A DNA stretch of 64,000 nucleotides from Streptomyces hawaiiensis (GTDB taxonomy: Bacteria > Actinomycetota > Actinomycetes > Streptomycetales > Streptomycetaceae), in assembly GCF_004803895.1 (NCBI RefSeq), contig NZ_CP021978.1, positions 2,108,001 through 2,172,000 on the forward strand. Reading direction: 5' to 3'. A program made the translations under genes and the position numbers. Of the stretch, positions 8,688 to 16,050 are shown in pieces (within the stretch, counting starts at the first letter, position 1; every line of letters starts with the position of its first letter). The notes beneath the pieces were generated by a model, which saw nothing but the letters and a program-made list of their open reading frames with translations, had not been told where the DNA came from and made no database searches.

Positions 8688-9287
8688 GTGGGCACAGTCG
8701 TCGACGACGCCGCCTCCGTGGAGTTCCACGCCTTCTTCGAGCGCCACTACGCCGAACTGTCCCGCCTCGCCCATCTGCTGACGGGCGAGCCGGACACCGC
8801 CGACGACCTGGCGGCGGACGCGTTGCTGGCGCTGTGGCACCGCTGGGACCGGGTGCGCGCGGCCGACCATCCGGCGGCGTACGCGCGCGGTGTGGTCGCC
8901 AACCTGGCCCGGACCCGCATCCGCAGCGCGGTGCGTGAGCGGCGGCGCATCGCCCTGTTCTGGTCGCAGCGCGAGGAGAACACCGAGAACCCGGACATCG
9001 CGGGCGTGGTCGACGTGCAGGAGGCCCTGCGCATGCTGCCGTTCCGCAAGCGGGCCTGTGTGGTGCTGCGGCACGCGTTCGACCTGTCGGAGAAGGACAC
9101 CGCGCTGGCACTGGGTGTGTCGGTGGGTACGGTGAAGAGCCAGACCTCGAAGGGAATGGCCGAACTCCAGCGGTTGCTGGGGACGCAGGGAGTGCCGCAG
9201 CGGATGCACGCGGCGCTGGTCGCTCCCCGCCGCTCGCCCGCCGTGGAGGGTGTGCGCACCGGCGAGGGCGGAGGGAGGGACCGATGA
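8688..9287 (+). CDS. ECF RNA polymerase sigma factor (SigE-family, TIGR02983-like)
   Basis: This 199-residue factor has a sigma-70 region 2 (DTADDLAADALLALWHRWDRV, about residues 35-60) and region 4 (LPFRKRACVVLRHAFDLSEKDTALALGVSVGTVKSQTSKGMAELQRLL, about 120-170), with no region 1.1 or 3. GTG 8688 follows a strong GAGGAGAGG. The next gene overlaps by ATGA and codes for a single-pass membrane protein, the standard ECF and membrane-regulator arrangement. A pectate lyase gene follows. Two pectate lyase genes in this neighbourhood share an upstream element with the AAC-type -35 expected for ECF factors, so a role in pectinase control is inferred. Confidence 0.88.
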   Translation: MGTVVDDAASVEFHAFFERHYAELSRLAHLLTGEPDTADDLAADALLALWHRWDRVRAADHPAAYARGVVANLARTRIRSAVRERRRIALFWSQREENTENPDIAGVVDVQEALRMLPFRKRACVVLRHAFDLSEKDTALALGVSVGTVKSQTSKGMAELQRLLGTQGVPQRMHAALVAPRRSPAVEGVRTGEGGGRDR

Positions 9288-10135
9288 CCATGCGGCGGGA
9301 CGTGCACGAGGAGCTGCGCACCCGGCTGCACGAGGCGGCCGGGGCGCACGAGCCCGACCGGGAGCGCATGCTGGCCCGGGTCGAGCGCGGCATGGCCGGT
9401 CCGGCCGGTTCCGGCCACCGGGCGACGCGTCCGCCGGTGTTCGGCTGGATGCGGGTCGCGGGGGCGACGGCCGCGGTCGCCGGTGTGCTGGCGGTGGGCG
9501 GTTACGCGGTGGCATCGGCGGTGAAGGACGAGACGACCCCGCGGCAGCAGGAAGTGGCGACGTCGCCGACACCCACGCCGTCCCCGGAGGCGACGAGCCG
9601 GGCCCCCGTGCCTCCGGCACCGGTGGAGCCGGCGCCGAGCCGGTCGCCCGAGCGCCGCGAGTCCGGCCCGCCGCCGTCGAGGACGCCGAGCGCTCCGGCC
9701 GGCGAGCGGCCGTCCGCGGCCACCGAGGACGGCCCGCTGTGGTCGGACGGTTCGGTCGACCCGCACAGCAACGACTTCTGGGCGCAGAGCAACATCACCC
9801 TCAGGACCAGCGCGCAACTGACCGCGCTGACCGTGCGGTTGAAGGTCGCCCAGACCGGCGGGGTCTCCGACGCCGGCGCCTGGCGCTCCCTGCCCGAGAA
9901 CGACTTCACCCTCGCGGTCGCCGAGCAGGACGGCTTCCTCGTCTACACCTGGACCCTCCGGGAAGGCCGTACGGTCCCGGCGGGCGAGTGGGTGTTCGCC
10001 GGTCAGTTCGACCACGCCCGCGGCGGCCGCGACGCGGGGGAGGACGCCTACACGCTGACGGCCACCGCCGGTTCGCGGCAGCTGTCCGTCGGCGGTGGTT
10101 TCGCCGCCGCCGACGACGGTGACGGCGATTCGTGA
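9284..10135 (+). CDS. Single-pass membrane partner of the ECF sigma factor with beta-rich ectodomain (putative anti-sigma/sensor)
   Basis: The 283-residue protein starts with a charged cytoplasmic segment of about 55 residues (HEELRTRLHEAAGAHEPDRERM), has one membrane helix at about 57-79, a Pro/Ser/Thr-rich linker (about 84-145) and an extracytoplasmic domain from about 150 to the end. The ectodomain motif GRTVPAGEWVFAGQFDHARGG with neighbouring beta-strand-like segments is reminiscent of carbohydrate-binding beta-sandwich domains in Streptomyces secreted proteins. No zinc anti-sigma (HxxxCxxC) motif is present, so an anti-sigma role rests on gene order and topology. It overlaps the sigma gene by ATGA. 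Confidence 0.7.
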   Translation: MTMRRDVHEELRTRLHEAAGAHEPDRERMLARVERGMAGPAGSGHRATRPPVFGWMRVAGATAAVAGVLAVGGYAVASAVKDETTPRQQEVATSPTPTPSPEATSRAPVPPAPVEPAPSRSPERRESGPPPSRTPSAPAGERPSAATEDGPLWSDGSVDPHSNDFWAQSNITLRTSAQLTALTVRLKVAQTGGVSDAGAWRSLPENDFTLAVAEQDGFLVYTWTLREGRTVPAGEWVFAGQFDHARGGRDAGEDAYTLTATAGSRQLSVGGGFAAADDGDGDS

Positions 10136-10152
10136 AAACTTCCTGAAGAGGC

Positions 10153-10179
10153 GGCAACCCTTTCCTCACGTGTGGCGAC
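10153..10179 (+). promoter_or_regulatory. Candidate ECF-type promoter of the PL3 pectate lyase gene
   Basis: GGCAACC at 10153-10159 and GCGAC at 10175-10179 are separated by 15 bases. A 15-base block, GCGGCAACCCTTTCC, and the downstream GGCGAC are repeated with the same spacing on the other strand before the PL9 gene (12501-12529). The AAC in the -35 box is typical of ECF promoters. Initiation would lie about 35 bp before the ATG. Confidence 0.55.
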
Positions 10180-10220
10180 CACTATGCGCAAGAGTCACCA
10201 CGCAGCTGAGGAATCAGTAC

Positions 10221-11054
10221 ATGACTGCACCAGCAGAACAGCGCGTCCGCCACCGCCGCAGGGTCACCAAGCGGCGGGCGGTGATCGCCGCGGTGTCCGC
10301 GTTCGGCATCACGGGGGCGGCGATCGTCACCACGTCGATGCTGTCGACGGCGGGCGCCGCGTCCTCCTGGCCCACGGACAAGGGCAAGACGCCCGTTTCC
10401 AAGACCATCCCGGTCTCCGGTGTGCGCGACGGCGGGATGAAGATGTTCTACGGCACCGGCGCGCTCGGCGGCGGCAGCCAGGACGAGGGTCAGGCCCCGC
10501 TCTTCGAGCTGGCCGACGGCGCCGTCCTCAAGAACGTCATCATCGGCACCCCGGCAGCGGACGGTGTGCACTGCAAGGGCAGTTGCACGCTGCAGAACGT
10601 CTGGTGGACGGACGTCGGCGAGGACGCGGCCAGCTTCAAGGGCAAGTCCTCGTCCGCGGTGTACAAGGTGATCGGCGGTGGCGCGCGGAACGCCGACGAC
10701 AAGGTGCTGCAGTTCAACGGCGCCGGCACCCTGAACGTGTCCGGCTTCCAGGTTCAGAACGCCGGCAAGCTGGTCCGTTCCTGCGGCAACTGCAAGACGC
10801 AGTACAAGCGCACGATCGTGCTCAGCGACATCGACGTGACGGCGCCGATGAACTCGATCGTCGGAGTGAACGCCAACTACGGCGACACGGCGACGCTGTC
10901 GAAGATCCGTATCCACGGCGACAGCAAGAAGAAGATCAAGACGTGTGTGCGCTTCGAGGGCAACAACACGGGCAAAGAGCCCAAGGAGCTGACGCCGCCC
11001 GGCCCGGACGGCAAGAGCTGCAAGTTCAAGGCCTCCGACATCAGCTACCAGTAG
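10221..11054 (+). CDS. Secreted pectate lyase, polysaccharide lyase family 3
   Basis: The 277-residue enzyme has a basic N-terminus, a hydrophobic stretch and a predicted cleavage after STAGA (about residue 37). The mature protein is a short PL3 parallel beta-helix: FELADGAVLKNVIIG, DGVHCKGSCTLQNVWWTDVGEDAASFKG, DDKVLQFNGAGTLNV and a cysteine-rich C-terminal part. PL3 enzymes cleave polygalacturonate by calcium-dependent beta-elimination. ATG 10221 is preceded by GAGGA and gives a proper signal peptide. It lies directly downstream of the ECF sigma and membrane-partner genes and carries its own ECF-like promoter. Confidence 0.9.
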   Translation: MTAPAEQRVRHRRRVTKRRAVIAAVSAFGITGAAIVTTSMLSTAGAASSWPTDKGKTPVSKTIPVSGVRDGGMKMFYGTGALGGGSQDEGQAPLFELADGAVLKNVIIGTPAADGVHCKGSCTLQNVWWTDVGEDAASFKGKSSSAVYKVIGGGARNADDKVLQFNGAGTLNVSGFQVQNAGKLVRSCGNCKTQYKRTIVLSDIDVTAPMNSIVGVNANYGDTATLSKIRIHGDSKKKIKTCVRFEGNNTGKEPKELTPPGPDGKSCKFKASDISYQ

Positions 11055-11117
11055 GGCCTGCCCCCCTGTGACTCCGGTTGGCCCTCGTCCCCCCTTGGGC
11101 CCGCCGGAACGCCGGGT

Positions 11118-11251
11118 GTCCGGCCCCCCAGCCGGACGTCCCGGCACCACGGCCCTCCGGAGCCCCCCTCCGGACGGCCGGACAGTACCGGCCGAGCCCC
11201 CCTCGGCCGGTCGGCAGGACGCCCCCGCCGCTTCGCACCGGCGGGGGCGTC
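11118..11251. terminator. Array of four consecutive hairpins with C-rich loops between converging pectate lyase genes
   Basis: Four stem-loops follow each other: 11118-11137 (7 bp), 11157-11173 (6 bp), 11187-11211 (10 bp) and 11218-11251 (13 bp, extendable past a 3-base bulge). The first three have loops made almost only of C. They lie between the converging PL3 and PL9 genes and probably terminate transcription in both directions. Four stems is more than a usual terminator. Confidence 0.7.
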
Positions 11252-11270
11252 GTCCTGTGTGCGGGCGTCC

Positions 11271-12425
11271 CTAGTCCATCGTCGAGCCGATGGTCGTGGA
11301 GCCGGTCGTCAGGAACGTCGTCGGGGGCAGGGAACCGTCCGCCCGGCGCGCCCCGTACGCGCCCGCCGCGTCCGTCGACCGGAAGGGCGGGGTGGCGATG
11401 CCACTGTCCCAGGCGTTGCCGGCGGAGACCGTCGAGGAGCCGAGCTTCGCCGCCCCGCCCTTGTCGCCGACGGCGAGGTTCCCGCCGAGGCGGGCCTTGC
11501 CGGTGGCGAAGGAGAAGCCGTTCCCGGCGTTGGCGTACGCGGTGTTGCGGTTCAGGGCGATGGCTGCGGTGTTGGAGCCCTCGGTGAAGCCGTGCAGGGT
11601 GTTGTCCCAGGCCGCGTTGTCGTTGACGACATGGGCGACGGACGCGCCCCCGCCCCCCAGCTTGAAGCCGTTGCCGTTGCCCTCGAAGGCCGCGTCGTTC
11701 CAGCGGTTCTCGCCGTTGCCGAAGGCCCAGGAGTGCTCGATGGTGACCGGCGAGGAGAACTGCCACAGGTCGAGGCCGTCGTCGGCGTTGCCGTACAGCC
11801 GGCCTCCGGTGATCCGGTTGCCGGTGCCGGAGCCGAACGTGACGGCGATGCCGTCGGCGTTCTGGCCGTGTCCGGCCGGGTCGTAGTTGCCGTGACTGTC
11901 CAGGTTCTGCACGAGGTTGCCGGTGGTGCCGTCGCCGCGCAGGGTGAAGCCGGAGCCGCCGTTGTCCGCGGTGACCAGGTTCCTGAAGATGCCGCCGACC
12001 GAGGACGTGGCGACGAAACCCTGGGCCGGGGAGTTGACGAAGGCGAGGTCCTGGACGGTCCAGTGGTCGCCGTAGATCCCGGCCAGCCAGGACCCGGCGG
12101 GCAGCTTGGATCCGTCGATCCGCACCTTCTCAGCGCCGTACGCCCGCAGGGTGATGGGCGCGGAACTCGTGCCGTCGGCCGTGGACTTGAGGGTGGCGGC
12201 CGGGTAGTAGGTGCCGCCGCGGACCTGGATCACGGTGCCGGCGGTGGCGTGCTTCACGGCCTGTTCGAGCTGGGCCGCGGCGCTGACGGTGACCGTCGTC
12301 GAGGCGGCCTGCGCGCCGCCGGTCGACAGCCCGAGGTAGACGCCGCCGGCCCCCGCGGCACAGGCCACGGCTGCGGCGATGGAGAGCGTACGGGTCCTGC
12401 GATGACGTCCGGCGCTCGGCAGCAC
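11271..12425 (-). CDS. Secreted pectate lyase, polysaccharide lyase family 9
   Basis: The 384-residue protein has a signal peptide ending near GGAQA (residue 40) and a right-handed beta-helix. Family 9 hallmarks are clear: an acidic calcium site around Asp191 and NADDGLDLW (Asp215, Asp216, Asp219), and Lys255 in GNGFKLGGGG, matching the catalytic lysine of Pel9A-type enzymes. It would cut pectate or trim unsaturated oligogalacturonides outside the cell. GTG 12425 follows AAGGAAC. The promoter region contains the same ECF-like element as the PL3 gene, and the gap to the divergent GH43 gene also holds a 19-bp palindrome. Confidence 0.9.
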   Translation of the reverse strand: MLPSAGRHRRTRTLSIAAAVACAAGAGGVYLGLSTGGAQAASTTVTVSAAAQLEQAVKHATAGTVIQVRGGTYYPAATLKSTADGTSSAPITLRAYGAEKVRIDGSKLPAGSWLAGIYGDHWTVQDLAFVNSPAQGFVATSSVGGIFRNLVTADNGGSGFTLRGDGTTGNLVQNLDSHGNYDPAGHGQNADGIAVTFGSGTGNRITGGRLYGNADDGLDLWQFSSPVTIEHSWAFGNGENRWNDAAFEGNGNGFKLGGGGASVAHVVNDNAAWDNTLHGFTEGSNTAAIALNRNTAYANAGNGFSFATGKARLGGNLAVGDKGGAAKLGSSTVSAGNAWDSGIATPPFRSTDAAGAYGARRADGSLPPTTFLTTGSTTIGSTMD

Positions 12426-12500
12426 GGAGCGTTCCTTTCCTGGGGGACCGGGGACGGAAACGGCTCGGAGGGGCCCGCTCCGGCCCGTTTCCGTCCAGCA

Positions 12501-12529
12501 GTCGCCGCCGCGCCGGAAAGGGTTGCCGC
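12501..12529 (-). promoter_or_regulatory. Candidate ECF-type promoter of the PL9 pectate lyase gene
   Basis: Read on the minus strand this gives GCGGCAACCCTTTCC followed by GGCGAC, with GGCAACC and GCGAC separated by 15 bases, exactly as before the PL3 gene. Initiation would fall about 70 bp before the GTG. The shared block is the main evidence that one sigma factor reads both genes. Confidence 0.55.
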
Positions 12530-12554
12530 CGTCACGTGCGCCGGAGACCTCGAT

Positions 12555-12573
12555 GCTCCGAAAGTTTCGGAGC
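12555..12573. promoter_or_regulatory. Perfect 19-bp palindrome, xylanase-type CGAAA-N-TTTCG operator
   Basis: GCTCCGAAAGTTTCGGAGC is a perfect inverted repeat with nine-base arms about one central base. Its core is CGAAA-N-TTTCG, the palindrome described upstream of Streptomyces xylanase genes. It sits about 100 bp before the double GH43 gene and about 130 bp before the divergent PL9 start, so it may link hemicellulose side-chain signals to this locus. Confidence 0.65.
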
Positions 12574-12672
12574 CACCGGCCTCACGCGCACCCGTTGACG
12601 CCCTGCGTCCCTCCGGTGAAACTCCGAGGGCCGCTATCCAACAGAATCCCCCACACTCCGACAGGAAGTGTC

Positions 12673-14889
12673 ATGCGCCCCCGCATCGCCCGCACGCTCC
12701 TGCTTCCGTTCCTTGCCCTGACCGGCCTCCTCCTGACCTTTCTCTCGGCACCGCCCAGCACCGCAGACCCCGGAGCCCCACCCGTGAAGCACAGCAAGTA
12801 CGCCGGCTATCTCTTCGCCTACTTCACCGGCGAGGGCACCGCCGACGGCGAGCAGATCCGCTACGCCCTCAGCCGCGGCAACGACCCGCTGCACTGGCGC
12901 GAGCTGAACGCCGGCAAGCCGGTGCTGACGTCCACGACCGGCGAGAAGGGCCTGCGCGACCCGTTCGTCATCCGCTCCCCCAAGGGCGACAAGTTCTACC
13001 TGATCGCCACCGACCTGCGGATGTACAAGAACTCCAGCGGCAGCTGGGACCAGGTCCAGCGGCACGGCAGCAAGTCGATCATGGTCTGGGAGTCCACCGA
13101 CCTGGTCCACTGGACCGACCAGCGCCTGGTGAAGGTCTCCCCGGACAGCGCGGGCAACACCTGGGCCCCGGAGGCCTACTGGGACGACAAACTCGGTGAG
13201 TACGTCGTCTTCTGGGCGTCGAAGCTGTACGCCGACGACGACCCGGACCACAAGGGCAACACGTACAACAAGATGCTGTACGCGACCACCAAGGACTTCC
13301 GCACCTTCAGCGAGCCGAAGGTCTGGAACGACCCGGGCTACTCGGTGATCGACTCCACGGTCGTGAAGTACAAGGACGAGTACTACCGCTACACCAAGGA
13401 CGAGCGCGACCCCAGCTCCTCCAGCCCCTGCTCGAAGTTCATCACCGGGGAGAAGTCCACCTCCCTGACCTCGACGAAGTACGACTTCGTGGCCGACTGC
13501 GTCGGCAAGGGCGCGATGGACCGCGGTGAGGGCCCGACGGTGTTCAAATCGAACACCGAGAAGAAGTGGTACCTGTTCATCGACGAGTACGGAGGCCGCG
13601 GCTACCTCCCCTTCGAGACCACCGACCTCGCTTCGGGCAAGTGGACCCCGTCCACGGACTACCAGCTCCCGGCGAGCCCCCGGCACGGCACGGTCCTGCC
13701 GGTGACGCAGAAGGAGTACGACCGCCTGCTGGCCGCCTACCCGTCCACACCCACCTCGGTCGTAGACGCGACGGCGAAGCACCAGAAGGGGTACTCGATC
13801 GTCACGGACAGCGCCTCGAAGGTCGTCCTGCCCCTCGAGCCGGACGCCGATCCGCGAAACCTCGCCCCCAAGCTGTGGGTCGGTGAGGGCGCGAAGCTCA
13901 GCCCGAAGTCCGGCACGCGCCGCGACTTCCGCACGCCGCAGAAGTACACGGTCACGGCCGCCGACGGCACCCAGCGCACCTGGACGGTCGAGGCGGTCCG
14001 CACCCGCAGCCCGATCCTGCCGGGCCTGAACGCCGACCCCGACGTGCACTACCTGAACGGCCAGTACTGGATCTACCCGACGACGGACGGCTTCCAGGGC
14101 TGGAGCGGCACCAGGTTCAAGGCGTACTCGTCGAAGGATCTGGTCAACTGGAAGGACCACGGCGTCATCCTCGACCTCGGGCCGGACGTGAGCTGGGCCG
14201 ACAACAACGCCTGGGCACCCGCGATCGCCGAGCGGAACGGCAAGTACTACTTCTACTTCTGCGCCGAGCAGCAGATCGGAGTCGCGGTGGCGGACTCCCC
14301 CGCCGGCCCCTTCAAGGACGCGCTCGGCAAGCCCCTGGTCGCCAAGGGCGGATCGCTGAAGGGCCAGATGATCGACCCGGCGGTCTTCACGGACGACGAC
14401 GGCCAGGCCTACCTGTACTGGGGCAACGGCCACGGGTACGTGGTGCCGCTCAACGACGACATGGTGTCGTACGACGCGTCGAAGGTGCAGGACATCACCC
14501 CGGACAACTTCCGCGAGGGCTCCTTCGTGATCAAGCGGAAGGGCACGTACTACTTCATGTGGTCGGAGGACGACACCCGCAGCGAGAACTACCACGTGGC
14601 GTACGCGACGGGACCGTCCCCGCTCGGCCCGTGGACCAAGCGCGGGACGATCCTCGAGAAGCGGCCCGAGTACGGCATCCTCGGCACCGGCCACCACTCG
14701 GTGGTGAACACCCCCGGCACCGACGACTGGTACGCCGTCTACCACCGCTTCGCCCTCAACGGCCCCGGCAGGCCGGGCGGCGACGGCATGCACCGGGAGA
14801 CCACCATCGACCGCATGGAGTTCGCGGCCGACGGGACGATCAAGCCCGTGATACCGACCCTGGAGGGCATCAAACCGGTACGGCGGTGA
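12673..14889 (+). CDS. Secreted protein with two glycoside hydrolase family 43 domains
   Basis: The 738-residue protein has a signal peptide (about 1-35). The first GH43-like five-blade propeller spans about 40-400 (GLRDPFVIRSP, NTWAPEAYWD, then RGEGPTVFK). An Ig-like spacer with the KYTVTAADGTQRTWTVEA pattern covers about 405-445, and a second GH43 domain about 448-735. The second domain shows the Asp of LNADPDVHY, the modulating Asp of MIDPAVFTDDDG and the acid Glu of REGSFVIKRKGTYYF. Likely activities are arabinan or galactan side-chain hydrolysis; the first domain is less certain to be active. ATG 12673 has GGAAG upstream. A xylanase-type palindrome lies in its promoter region. Confidence 0.88.
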   Translation: MRPRIARTLLLPFLALTGLLLTFLSAPPSTADPGAPPVKHSKYAGYLFAYFTGEGTADGEQIRYALSRGNDPLHWRELNAGKPVLTSTTGEKGLRDPFVIRSPKGDKFYLIATDLRMYKNSSGSWDQVQRHGSKSIMVWESTDLVHWTDQRLVKVSPDSAGNTWAPEAYWDDKLGEYVVFWASKLYADDDPDHKGNTYNKMLYATTKDFRTFSEPKVWNDPGYSVIDSTVVKYKDEYYRYTKDERDPSSSSPCSKFITGEKSTSLTSTKYDFVADCVGKGAMDRGEGPTVFKSNTEKKWYLFIDEYGGRGYLPFETTDLASGKWTPSTDYQLPASPRHGTVLPVTQKEYDRLLAAYPSTPTSVVDATAKHQKGYSIVTDSASKVVLPLEPDADPRNLAPKLWVGEGAKLSPKSGTRRDFRTPQKYTVTAADGTQRTWTVEAVRTRSPILPGLNADPDVHYLNGQYWIYPTTDGFQGWSGTRFKAYSSKDLVNWKDHGVILDLGPDVSWADNNAWAPAIAERNGKYYFYFCAEQQIGVAVADSPAGPFKDALGKPLVAKGGSLKGQMIDPAVFTDDDGQAYLYWGNGHGYVVPLNDDMVSYDASKVQDITPDNFREGSFVIKRKGTYYFMWSEDDTRSENYHVAYATGPSPLGPWTKRGTILEKRPEYGILGTGHHSVVNTPGTDDWYAVYHRFALNGPGRPGGDGMHRETTIDRMEFAADGTIKPVIPTLEGIKPVRR

Positions 14890-14892
14890 GTC

Positions 14893-16050
14893 TCACAGGA
14901 CGTCGTCGAGCCAGCTGACGACCTCGTCCTGCATCCTGTCGGTGAAGACGTGGCCGAGCTCCGGCCACGTCTTCATCCGTATCCGCTCCTCGGCGTGGTG
15001 CGCGCGCCAGACGGCACGCAGCTTGTCGTACGCGACCCGCACCCCCTCGGCCGGGAACAGCGTGTCGAGTCCACCGTCGAAGAACAGCATCGGCTTGGGT
15101 GCGGCGATGCTCGCCACGTCGGGGATGTCGAGGTGCCGGGCGAGGCCGGGGTGGAGCATGTAGTACGCCGACTGCCCGCGCAGCGTGTTGTTGCCGGGCA
15201 CCATCATCTCCTTCAGGCCGGTCATCCAGCACACGCTCGCGGAGGCCGCGACGTGACCGCTGAGGGCGGCGGTCTGCCAGGCCCGGTAGGCGCCCATGGA
15301 AAAGCCGACGGCCGCGACCCGCCGGGCGTCCACCCGGTCGAGGCCCGCCAGGAACGCGGCGGCCCGCTGGTCCTCGCGGGCCATGAGCCCGGCGAGTGAG
15401 GAGCCGAGGTTGTAGAAGTTGGCGGCCAGGGCCTGCTGCTGCTCGTAGGCCAGGGGCCCGCGCTCGCCCCAGCCGAGCGCGTCCAGGCACAGCACCACAT
15501 AGCCGCGCCGGGCCAGTTCGTCGCCGACGAACCGCCCGCTGAAGTACTTCTCGGCCCACGCTCGGGCGGACGCGAGCCGCGTGTCGTCGTACCAGGGCCG
15601 GACGAGTTTCTCCTTGCCGATGTCGAACCTGGCGCCGTGGTCGTGCAGGAGCAGCACCGCGGGGAAGGGCCCGCGGCCGTGCGGGGTCAGCAGGACGCCG
15701 CGGACCCGTTCGTAGCGGGTGAGGGACACGGTCACCAGCTCGCGGGTGTAGTCACGCGTCCGGGAACGGCCGGTGAACTCCGGCGCGTACGGCGTGACGT
15801 CCTGCCGCTCGACGAGGAGGTGCTCCTCGACGGTGGCCCGGGCGGTACGCCGCCAGGCGCGGACGTCGCGGATCGGGGACCGGCCCCAGGCGAGCGGGAA
15901 GGTCAGGGCGTCCTTCAGCGCCGGGTGGAAGTCGGGCAGCGGACCGTCCACGACCGCCGCCCGCGCCCCGCTCACCGCTCCCCCGCCCAGCAGCGCGGTC
16001 CCCGCCCCGACCACGAACGTCCGTCGCCCCAGCGCCTCATGGGCGTCCAT
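14893..16050 (-). CDS. Tat-exported alpha/beta hydrolase (dienelactone hydrolase/acetyl-esterase type)
   Basis: The 385-residue protein begins with a twin-arginine signal (GRRTFVVGAGTALLGGG). The hydrolase core has the HDHGARFD oxyanion region, the nucleophile elbow GFSMG and late Asp and His candidates (FFDGGLD, ELGHVF). In this setting a carbohydrate acetylesterase acting on pectin or arabinoxylan is plausible, but the family also includes other esterases. ATG 16050 overlaps the pectinesterase stop by 14 bases; an in-frame GTG at 16065 is an alternative. It is the last gene of the long minus-strand run and converges with the GH43 gene four bases away. Confidence 0.75.
   Translation of the reverse strand: MDAHEALGRRTFVVGAGTALLGGGAVSGARAAVVDGPLPDFHPALKDALTFPLAWGRSPIRDVRAWRRTARATVEEHLLVERQDVTPYAPEFTGRSRTRDYTRELVTVSLTRYERVRGVLLTPHGRGPFPAVLLLHDHGARFDIGKEKLVRPWYDDTRLASARAWAEKYFSGRFVGDELARRGYVVLCLDALGWGERGPLAYEQQQALAANFYNLGSSLAGLMAREDQRAAAFLAGLDRVDARRVAAVGFSMGAYRAWQTAALSGHVAASASVCWMTGLKEMMVPGNNTLRGQSAYYMLHPGLARHLDIPDVASIAAPKPMLFFDGGLDTLFPAEGVRVAYDKLRAVWRAHHAEERIRMKTWPELGHVFTDRMQDEVVSWLDDVL

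Noticed and set aside
12634..14793. 719-residue open frame antisense to the double GH43 gene, and similar long antisense frames elsewhere
   Set aside because: Such frames are a by-product of GC-rich third positions; their composition is Arg/Val/Gly-rich with no motifs, while the opposite strand has full GH43 signatures.
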